Source of the DNA: AP-15 sp963795485
Lineage (GTDB): Bacteria > Pseudomonadota > Alphaproteobacteria > ATCC43930 > CGMCC-115725
DNA length: 64,000 bases
Direction: 5' to 3'
Assembly (NCBI GenBank): GCA_963795485.1
Contig: CAWCIL010000039.1
Coordinates: forward strand, 124,001 to 188,000
Shown: in pieces, positions 57,601-64,000 of the stretch
How positions within the stretch are numbered: the stretch's first letter is position 1
How the letters are laid out: each line of letters begins with the position of its first letter
Program-made: the position numbers and the translations under genes
Notes under the pieces: generated by a model
Told to the model about the DNA's origin: nothing
Databases searched by the model: none
What the model saw: the letters and a program-made list of their open reading frames with translations, nothing else

Positions 57601-58339
57601 TCAATCCATCACCTGGACCCGCGGCATCGGCGGCGCCGGCGTCTGCCGGTCGAGGACGAAATCGCCGAGCTCGTGCAGAAAGCGGCCGTAGTCGCGCCGG
57701 GCGATGGCGCAGGCCCAGCGGCACAATTCGGCCTCCACCGGCTTTTCGATCAATTCCTCGACGATGCGGCGGCCCATGTTGATGTGGCTGCGGTTTTCGA
57801 CCGCCTGGCTCTCGAAGACGCTTTTGAGGTCCGGGTCGGGGGTCGCCTCGGCCAGCCCCTCCATCCAGGCCTGCTCGATGATCTTGGGGCCGAGGTTCAG
57901 CGCGGCGATGCGGATCGGATGCGGGTAGGTCGCGAGATTGCGCAGCGAAAAGACGTAATAGGCCAAGGCCGAAATCGATCGCGAAGCGGCCATAGGGCCG
58001 ATCGAACGCCTCCCTCTGGGTGGCGACGGCGCCGCGCCGCAGCAGCGCATCGAGATACAGCATCTCGTGCGTCGATTCGTCGACGATCTGCTTCGAGAAC
58101 AAGTATTTGACCGAGGCCGGGAAGTCGTTCATCTCCAGCCCTTGGCCCCAGCCGCCGTAGATGTAGTAGAACATCCGCTCGAGCGTCCACAACCGGCCGA
58201 TCAGCCGGGCCGCGGCAGCGTCGTCGAGGCCGTCATTCCCGGCCGCTGCGATCACCGCCTCGATCGGGCTGGCGCGGCTTTCCGCCCGGCTTTTGTCGAT
58301 CAGCTCCTGCGCCAGTTCGTGTCCCGGCAGCTCGGCCAT
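57601..58339 (-). CDS. Ferritin-like di-iron protein B, one frame break
   Basis: About 245 residues, helical. Ferritin-like sites are IVDESTHEMLYLDALL (E-S-T-H) and, in the second frame, SQAVENRSHINMGRRIVEE (E-N-R-S-H); LERMFYYIYGGWGQG and LAYYVFSLRNLATYPHPIRI are the hydrophobic helices. One extra G near 57965 (TTTCGGCCTTGGCC) separates the frames; removing it gives AIDFALAYYVFSLRN. It is not closely alike to di-iron protein A, so the two may form a hetero-oligomer or act in turn. It sits 21 bases downstream of the dioxygenase gene. Confidence 0.75.
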
Positions 58340-58360
58340 CGCCTGCCGCCGCCTAAGGGC

Positions 58361-59410
58361 TCACGCCTCCCAGATCGCGAAGCATTTGCTCGAATTGAAG
58401 ATCCAGGTCTCGATGAATTGGGTTTCGCTGGGCCGCCGGCCGAGCGCGTTCATCGCCCCCATCAGGCACATCCAGTTCAGGATCTCCTGCTGGCCGCTGT
58501 CCTCGACCGCACTCAGCGGCCGCTCGCGCCAGGTAGCGTAATCGCTTTTGACCAATGCGTCATAGAGGCCGCGGTCGGCCGGGACATCGGGATAGAGGAG
58601 ATAGTTTTTCGGCGTCAGAAACGCGTGCGACCAGCTCGACGAGGCGATCAGCGCGACCCGGTACGGGCTGTCCTTGGCGATCCGGGCGCAGGCCGCACCC
58701 AGATCGAAGCAGCGCCACGGGGCAGGGGAGGGGGGATCGAGGTCGGCTTCGTCCGGCAATTCGCTCAACGAGCGCACGCCCGCCTGTTGGGCAACCACCC
58801 GGCGGCCGTAGCAATTCACCTGGAACGGCAGCACCGGGTAGGGGAACCCGTGCCGGTCATAATCGAGAAACAGCAGGGTGTTCAGAAACGCGTGGCCGAG
58901 CTGATGATGCAATGGCCGATACGCATAGGAAACGTCGAACCCTGCCTCGATCATCTTGCCGGCGAGATATTTTCCAGCCTCGCGATGCCCTTTGTATTCG
59001 AAAACCTTGTCCTTGGGTTCGCCCCAGGCATTGGCATTGCGATAGTATTCCCACGGCTTGGGCGCCATCAATTCGTAGGCCAGCACGCTGAACGGCGGGA
59101 TGATGTCTTCCTTGAAATTTTCGTACTGGTCGTCGCCCCAGATCACGACCAAATCAGGGGCGAACTCGTCGAGCGCGCGTCGGGCGTTGCGGAACCCGGC
59201 GAGGAGCGCCTCGCGGTGCCGCCGTGCCGCCGATAATCCATGATCGCTGCCATATTCCTCGCGCATCGCCGCCGGCCAGCCCTCGGGATGGCGATACTGC
59301 TCGGGCAATGCCGGGTCGTCGAGGACCCGCTTCAGGATCCGCCCCATGCTCTCGTCGGTTCCCGACAGCGGCGGAAAATGGGTGACGCCGAGGCCCAGAA
59401 TCTCTCCCAT
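58361..59410 (-). CDS. LigB-type (class III) extradiol ring-cleavage dioxygenase
   Basis: A 349-residue protein of the protocatechuate 4,5-dioxygenase beta-subunit family. GLGVTHFPPLSGTD gives the first His, LVVIWGDDQYENF the acidic patch, AYRPLHHQLGHAFLNTL more His residues, and LIASSSWSHAFLTPK the base region. It would open a dihydroxylated aromatic ring with Fe(II) and oxygen, although some members act on other substrates. The start MGEILGLGV at 59410 is behind GGAGGA. It is the first gene of the minus-strand di-iron cluster; no promoter elements were clear upstream. Confidence 0.85.
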   Translation of the reverse strand: MGEILGLGVTHFPPLSGTDESMGRILKRVLDDPALPEQYRHPEGWPAAMREEYGSDHGLSAARRHREALLAGFRNARRALDEFAPDLVVIWGDDQYENFKEDIIPPFSVLAYELMAPKPWEYYRNANAWGEPKDKVFEYKGHREAGKYLAGKMIEAGFDVSYAYRPLHHQLGHAFLNTLLFLDYDRHGFPYPVLPFQVNCYGRRVVAQQAGVRSLSELPDEADLDPPSPAPWRCFDLGAACARIAKDSPYRVALIASSSWSHAFLTPKNYLLYPDVPADRGLYDALVKSDYATWRERPLSAVEDSGQQEILNWMCLMGAMNALGRRPSETQFIETWIFNSSKCFAIWEA

Positions 59411-59656
59411 CGCAAATCCTCCCAGCGGCCGTATGGCCCGATCCCTTGCGTTAGTTTCGCCGCGGCGTTTTGTCAAGGTTGCGCACGCATTCCGGCCGGG
59501 CTGCCTGGCTGCCGATTCGGCTGGCCCGGTTTGCAGCGTTCACCAATTCGCAACCTCCGCACAGCGGAAATCCGGCGCTCCGCCCGCAATGTTGCGCGAC
59601 CCGGTTCGGTTGTGGCAAGAAACTGCCCGGGGAAGATAGACGAGGGGGCTCTTGCG

Positions 59657-60670
59657 ATGCGGCTTTGTCGCGTCAGCCGTCGATTGCTGTTTGCGGCGCC
59701 GCTTCTGGCCGCGCCGGTCGTCTTTCGGGGCTGGCCTGCCCGAGCGGCCGAGGACGACTTTTCGGCTTTTCTTTACGCGGTCCGGCGCGATGCGGCCGCG
59801 CGCGGCATCCGGCTGTCGACGATCGACCTGGCATTGCGCTACGCCGAATATCTGCCGCACGTCATCGAGCTCGACCATCGCCAGCCCGAACAGGTGCTGA
59901 CCTTTGCCCAATACCTGCAGAAGACGGTCACGCCAGAGCGCGAGGAGAATGCGCGCCGCCAGCTGTTCGACAACCGGCAGCTGCTCGATGCGGTCTGGCG
60001 GCGCTATTACGTCGAGCCCCGGTTTATCGTCGCGCTGTGGGGCCTCGAAAGCGATTTCGGCGCGGTCACCGGCAACTACATGGTGGTGTCGTCACTGGCG
60101 ACGCTCGGCTTTGACGGACGGCGCGGGTCCTATTTCCGCGGCGAGCTGATCGCGGCCTTGCGCATCATCGACCAGGGCAACGTCGCCGCCGGGAACATGA
60201 CGGGGTCCTGGGCCGGGGCAATGGGCCAATGCCAGTTCATGCCGTCGACCTTTCTCGGCTATGCGGTCGATTTCGACGGCGACGGCCGCCGCAATATCTG
60301 GACCGACCGCGCCGACGTTCTCGCCTCGATCGCCAATTTCATCGCCCATCTCGGCTGGCGCGACGGCCAGTCGTGGGGCAGGGCGGTGCTGCTGCCGCCG
60401 GGATTCGATGCGCGCTATACCGGGCTCGAGGTCAGGCGGCCGACCCTGGAGTGGAGCCGGATGGGGATCCGCAGCGCCGGTGCCGGTCCGCTGGCGCCTG
60501 GCGATATCGAAGCCTCGCTGGTGATGCCGGACGGCGTCGATGGACCGGCCTTGCTGGTCTACGACAATTTCCGAACCATCATGAGGTGGAACAAATCCAC
60601 CTATTTTGCTGCCGCCGTCGGCTATCTCGCCGACAGCATGGTGGGCGCGGAGCGCATCGAGCACGGCTGA
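59657..60670 (+). CDS. Lytic murein transglycosylase (MltB-like)
   Basis: A 337-residue periplasmic enzyme. The signal peptide spans residues 1-30 (RRLLFAAPLLAAPVVF, with a twin-Arg-like CRVSRRLLF opening). The catalytic Glu lies in FIVALWGLESDFGAVTGNYM; GSWAGAMGQCQFMPSTFLGY and AVDFDGDGRRNIW are the other conserved blocks of the MltB/Slt35 family. It cleaves the glycan strand to a 1,6-anhydro end. ATG 59657 is used. It is followed by rlpA 24 bases later, fitting a peptidoglycan-remodelling operon. Confidence 0.92.
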   Translation: MRLCRVSRRLLFAAPLLAAPVVFRGWPARAAEDDFSAFLYAVRRDAAARGIRLSTIDLALRYAEYLPHVIELDHRQPEQVLTFAQYLQKTVTPEREENARRQLFDNRQLLDAVWRRYYVEPRFIVALWGLESDFGAVTGNYMVVSSLATLGFDGRRGSYFRGELIAALRIIDQGNVAAGNMTGSWAGAMGQCQFMPSTFLGYAVDFDGDGRRNIWTDRADVLASIANFIAHLGWRDGQSWGRAVLLPPGFDARYTGLEVRRPTLEWSRMGIRSAGAGPLAPGDIEASLVMPDGVDGPALLVYDNFRTIMRWNKSTYFAAAVGYLADSMVGAERIEHG

Positions 60671-60694
60671 TCGCCGGCAGGCGGGTGGGGGACC

Positions 60695-61891
60695 ATGTCG
60701 GGGGAAGAGGGGGCGCAGGAAGCCGGCGGCCGCACGCGGATTGCCGCACCGATTGTATTGCTCGGCCTGCTGCTCGCCGGCTGCGCGTCGCAGCCCTTGG
60801 TCGGGTCCTACGGCGGTGCCGGCGGCGCCCTCGACGGGCAGGGCAGCTATCGGGTCGGCCGACCCTATGAGATCAAGGGTGAGTGGTATTACCCTGCGGT
60901 CGACTACAGTTACGACAAAACCGGCGTCGCCTCCTGGTACGGCCAATACTTTCAGGGCCGAGCCACCGCCAACGGCGAAATCTTCGACTTGAACCAGTTG
61001 ACCGCGGCCAACACCACCTTGCCGATGCCGAGCATCGTGCAAGTGACCAATCTGCAAAATCGCCGGTCGCTGCGCCTGCGAGTGAACGATCGCGGTCCGT
61101 TTGTCGACCACCGCCTGATCGACGTGTCGCGGCGCGCCGCCCAGCTCCTCGGCTTCGCGGCCGAGGGCACTGCCCCGGTCGAGGTCAAGATCGTCAAGGA
61201 CGCCAGCATCGAGGTCGCCGAGGAGGCGATGCACAACAGCGGCCAGGGCCGCGTCATGGTCGCCGACAGCGCCGCGGCGGCAATCCCTGCTTTGGCTGCC
61301 CCGCCCCCGCCATCCGCAGCATACGCGACTGCCGCGCCGCCAGCGAAGACGCCTGGAGAAACCGCACCTCGGACAATGGCTCGCGCGGCGCCGCCGCGGT
61401 TCGCCAGTCCGCTGCCGCCGCCCGTGGCGCGCCTGGCGATGCTGCCGTCAGCGCCGCCGGCGCAAGCGAGCCATCCGCCGCCGTCATCCACCAGGCCGTA
61501 TGCGGCTTTGTCCCAATTCGCGCTGATCTCGCCCGCCGAGGCCGCGCCGCTGCCTCGCGCCGCGGCACCTCTGACCGAGCGCAAGACCCTCATCAGGCCG
61601 CTGCACATCGCAGAAATGCCACTTTCTCGGTCGAAGGTCATCGGCGGATCGAGACCGTCCGAGGGTCGGATCTTTGTTCAGGCCGGCGCCTTTCTGAAAC
61701 GGGACAATGCGCGGCGGGTGGAGTCGCGCATCGCACCATTGGGCAGCGTCCGGGTGATGACCGTCGCGGTCAACGGGCTCGAGGTCTATCGGGTGCGTCT
61801 CGGCCCAGTGGAGAGCAGGCAGCAGGCGGACCGCCTGCTGCAGCGCGTGGTCGGCAGCGGCTACCGCGAGGCGCGGATCGTCACCGACTGA
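60695..61891 (+). CDS. rlpA: Septal lytic transglycosylase RlpA (DPBB plus SPOR)
   Basis: A 398-residue lipoprotein. The signal sequence ends in a lipobox LLLAGCASQ. Residues about 70-165 are the double-psi beta-barrel with GVASWYGQYFQGRATANGE (catalytic region) and LRVNDRGPFVDHRLIDVSRR. A long Pro/Ala linker follows, and residues about 320-398 form a SPOR domain (GRIFVQAGAFLKRDNARRVE). RlpA trims naked glycan strands at the septum. Gene order mltB-like, rlpA, dacC, tmk, holB is typical for alphaproteobacteria. Confidence 0.92.
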   Translation: MSGEEGAQEAGGRTRIAAPIVLLGLLLAGCASQPLVGSYGGAGGALDGQGSYRVGRPYEIKGEWYYPAVDYSYDKTGVASWYGQYFQGRATANGEIFDLNQLTAANTTLPMPSIVQVTNLQNRRSLRLRVNDRGPFVDHRLIDVSRRAAQLLGFAAEGTAPVEVKIVKDASIEVAEEAMHNSGQGRVMVADSAAAAIPALAAPPPPSAAYATAAPPAKTPGETAPRTMARAAPPRFASPLPPPVARLAMLPSAPPAQASHPPPSSTRPYAALSQFALISPAEAAPLPRAAAPLTERKTLIRPLHIAEMPLSRSKVIGGSRPSEGRIFVQAGAFLKRDNARRVESRIAPLGSVRVMTVAVNGLEVYRVRLGPVESRQQADRLLQRVVGSGYREARIVTD

Positions 61892-61942
61892 AGTGTGCGC
61901 AGCGACCGTTGCGAGCGGGTGTTACGGCGAGCGGGTGGGACA

Positions 61943-63169
61943 ATGGACGAGACGCCGCGGCTGACGGGAATTGTAGTGGCCGCGCTGCTGGTGGCGGGGC
62001 TCGCGGCTGCGCCCGCGGCAGCGAAAACGAGGGCCAAGGCGAAGGCCATGGCCGCGATCCCGGCGGCGGCCGCACCGGTCGCATCCGGCGCGCCGGTCAT
62101 CGGCATCGACACGCAGGCGATTCACGCGATCATCGTCGAGGTCGAAACCGGTGCCGTACTGCTCGACAAGGCCGCCGACCAGCCGTTCCCGCCGGCCTCG
62201 CTCGACAAGCTGATGACCGCCTATGTGGTCTTCGACATGCTGAAAAAGGGCCAGGCCAAGCTCACCGACGAGCTGCCGGTCAGCGAGGAGGCGTGGCGGC
62301 TCGGCGGCTCCAAAATGTTTTTGCCGCTGGGCGCCAAGGTATCGATCGACGATCTGGTGCACGGCATGATCATCCAGTCGGGCAACGACGCCTGCCTGGT
62401 GCTCGCCGAAGGGCTGGCCGGCAGCCAGCAGGCCTTTGTCGATCTGATGAACAAAACCGCCAAGGAGATCGGGCTGAAAAACAGCCACTTCGCCAACGTC
62501 ACCGGCCTGCCCGACCCGAATGGGTGGGTGACGGCGCGCGACCTTGCGACGCTGGCGATGCGCACGATCAGGGACTTTCCCGAATACTACAAAATCTATG
62601 GCGAAAAGGAGTACGTCTTCAACAACATCAAGCAGGGCAACCGCAATCCGCTCTTGTACGATAATGACGGCGCGGACGGGCTGAAGACCGGGCATACCGA
62701 GGAATTGGGGTACAGCGTGACCGGCTCGGTCAAGCGCGGCGACCGGCGCATCATCATCGTGCTGGGCGGGCTGCCGACGATGCGAGCGCGCGCGCAGGAG
62801 AGCGAGAGGCTCGTCGACTGGGCCTTCCGCGAGTTCGACGACGCTCACCTGTTCACCGCCGGCGAGACGATCGAGGAGGCGCCGGTCTGGCTCGGCGCCA
62901 ACGCGCGGGTGCCGCTCGCGGTCGGGCGGGATTTGGTGGTGACCCTGTCGCGCCAGGCGCGCGCCGGGATGAAGGTCACGCTCGAATACGACAGCCCGAT
63001 CCCGGCCCCGATCAAAAAGGGCGAGGCGGTCGGCAAGATCGATGTCACCGCCCCGGGCACGGCGCCGATCGAGATGCCGCTGATCGCCGGCGCCAAGGTT
63101 GACCGCATGGACGCGATCGGCCGGATCGCCACGCTCGCCGGCTATCTTGCCTGGGGCCAGCGGCACTGA
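61943..63169 (+). CDS. dacC: D-alanyl-D-alanine carboxypeptidase (DacC-type)
   Basis: A 408-residue penicillin-binding protein. A signal peptide (GIVVAALLVAGLAAAPAAA) precedes the serine-peptidase domain: PASLDKLMTAYV holds the SxxK (Ser-Leu-Asp-Lys), IIQSGNDACLV the SxN, and DGLKTGHTEELGYSV the KTG motif. The C-terminal beta domain (about 310-400) is DAC-type. It removes the terminal D-Ala from peptidoglycan pentapeptides in the periplasm. The start MDETPRLTG is used; an upstream start lacks a signal sequence context. Confidence 0.93.
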   Translation: MDETPRLTGIVVAALLVAGLAAAPAAAKTRAKAKAMAAIPAAAAPVASGAPVIGIDTQAIHAIIVEVETGAVLLDKAADQPFPPASLDKLMTAYVVFDMLKKGQAKLTDELPVSEEAWRLGGSKMFLPLGAKVSIDDLVHGMIIQSGNDACLVLAEGLAGSQQAFVDLMNKTAKEIGLKNSHFANVTGLPDPNGWVTARDLATLAMRTIRDFPEYYKIYGEKEYVFNNIKQGNRNPLLYDNDGADGLKTGHTEELGYSVTGSVKRGDRRIIIVLGGLPTMRARAQESERLVDWAFREFDDAHLFTAGETIEEAPVWLGANARVPLAVGRDLVVTLSRQARAGMKVTLEYDSPIPAPIKKGEAVGKIDVTAPGTAPIEMPLIAGAKVDRMDAIGRIATLAGYLAWGQRH

Positions 63170-63201
63170 CCAGCGGCACCGACCAACGGCACTGAAAAAC
63201 G

Positions 63202-63858
63202 ATGCCGCGCGGCCGCTTCATCACTTTCGAAGGCGGCGAGGGGGCTGGCAAATCGACCCAGGCGCCGCTGCTCGTCGCGGCACTCGAACGCGGTGGAATC
63301 GCCGCGCTGGCGACGCGCGAGCCGGGCGGGTCGGAGGGCGCCGAGGCGATCCGTCAATTGCTGCTCGAAGGCGAGAGCGCCCGGTGGGACGCGCCGCAGG
63401 AGGCATTGCTGCTGGTGGCGGCGCGGCGCGACCATGTCGCCCGGCTGATCGAGCCGGCGCTGGCTCGCGGACTGTGGGTCGTGTGCGACCGCTTTGCCGA
63501 TTCGACGCTCGCTTATCAGGGCTACGGCAGAGGTCTGCCGCTCGCGGACATTGACATGCTGCATCGTTTTGCGCTCGGCGGTTTCGCCCCGGACCTGACC
63601 CTGATCCTCGATCTTCCGGTCGCGGTCGGGCATGGCCGCGCCGCCGCCCGACCGGCCGTCGCCGACCGCTTCGAGCGCCTCGACCCGGCCTTTCACGACC
63701 GGCTGCGCCAGGGCTTTCGCGAAATCGCCGCCGCCGACCCCGGCCGCTGCGTGCTGATCGACGCCGCGGGCGAACCGGCAGCGGTGCACCGTGCGATCCT
63801 CGACGCGGTGACGCAGCGGCTGGGCGTGGCCTTTGCCGCGCCGGTCATAAATGACTGA
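63202..63858 (+). CDS. tmk: Thymidylate kinase
   Basis: A 218-residue kinase that turns dTMP into dTDP. FEGGEGAGKSTQAPLL is the P-loop, ATREPGGSEGAEAIRQLL the substrate-binding region with the DR-type REPG motif, and VVCDRFADSTLAYQGYG the DRF/Y motif. The LID segment (AVGHGRAAARPAVADRFE) is short but present. It lies directly after dacC (33 bases) and before holB, the standard order. Confidence 0.95.
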   Translation: MPRGRFITFEGGEGAGKSTQAPLLVAALERGGIAALATREPGGSEGAEAIRQLLLEGESARWDAPQEALLLVAARRDHVARLIEPALARGLWVVCDRFADSTLAYQGYGRGLPLADIDMLHRFALGGFAPDLTLILDLPVAVGHGRAAARPAVADRFERLDPAFHDRLRQGFREIAAADPGRCVLIDAAGEPAAVHRAILDAVTQRLGVAFAAPVIND

Positions 63859-63882
63859 CAGGGTTGCCTCTATCCGGTTTCA

Positions 63883-64000
63883 ATGGGCGATGAGCGGGTG
63901 CCGCTGATGGCCCGCGTTAGCGATGCGACGGCTGAGGGGGAGAGCGTCGCACCGCCGCCGCGGGCAAACCCCGATCTCGTCGGCCACGAGAGCGTCGAGC
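63883..64000 (+). CDS. holB: DNA polymerase III delta prime subunit, N-terminal part
   Basis: The reading from ATG 63883 (or ATG 63907, eight codons later) gives a product that contains PPPRANPDLVGHESVE at the window edge, a typical start of the clamp-loader delta prime subunit in alphaproteobacteria, where N-P-x-L-x-G-H-E leads into the AAA+ domain. Only 39 codons are visible. Position directly downstream of tmk is the strongest support. The gene continues past the window. Confidence 0.8.
   Translation, partial: MGDERVPLMARVSDATAEGESVAPPPRANPDLVGHESVE

Overview
The window is GC-rich chromosomal DNA, almost certainly from an alphaproteobacterium; an uncultured Rhodospirillales or Rhizobiales-like lineage is my best guess, inferred from gene order and not from a marker tree. 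The evidence is the set of alphaproteobacterial gene orders: rluD next to rpoH with a small one-helix protein, dgt-argS-SPOR protein-nagZ-M50 protease-scpA-scpB, and mltB-like/rlpA/dacC/tmk/holB. Several intergenic palindromic repeat families typical of this class are also present.

Layout. 1-7.9 kb: end of a 2-oxoglutarate oxygenase gene, a cupin-fold thiol-dioxygenase-like enzyme, a lactonase-like metallohydrolase, a HAD phosphatase, RidA, GST, an Ldh2-family dehydrogenase, rpoH and rluD. 8.3-14.7 kb: a methyltransferase/ATP-grasp fusion, a MaoC-like protein, a second lactonase, a complete DUF1778/GNAT toxin-antitoxin pair, a methyltransferase and a decayed vapBC pair. 14.7-26.8 kb: a CmcJ/NvfI-type oxygenase with a VOC protein, an M81 peptidase, a class III aminotransferase, an MscS channel, a formate/nitrite-type transporter, tRNA-Val, a CocE/NonD hydrolase and an LplT-like transporter. 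26.8-39 kb: YdcF-like protein, SSB, HtrA-like protease, thioesterase, phosphodiesterase, cupin, VOC, a His-rich PadR regulator, a D-2-hydroxyacid dehydrogenase, a second toxin-antitoxin pair, acyl-CoA dehydrogenase, a DMT transporter and cyanase. 39-44 kb: a kdp potassium ATPase operon with two tiny membrane-protein genes at its head. 44-47.5 kb: a hydantoinase B gene, then a graveyard of IS630 and toxin remnants. 47.6-54.8 kb: the dgt-to-scpB housekeeping block. 54.9-59.4 kb: a minus-strand cluster of an extradiol dioxygenase, two ferritin-like di-iron proteins, two ferredoxins and an amidohydrolase. 59.6-64 kb: cell-wall genes, tmk and the start of holB.

Two things stand out. First, the 54.9-59.4 kb cluster looks like an uncharacterised oxidative catabolic pathway and is the best candidate for a novel system. 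Second, at least twelve otherwise well conserved genes, including the essential argS and probably scpB, carry exactly one frame break each, mostly one extra base. This most simply means the sequence contains residual single-base errors, so the broken genes are annotated as full-length genes with a frame break and not as true pseudogenes.
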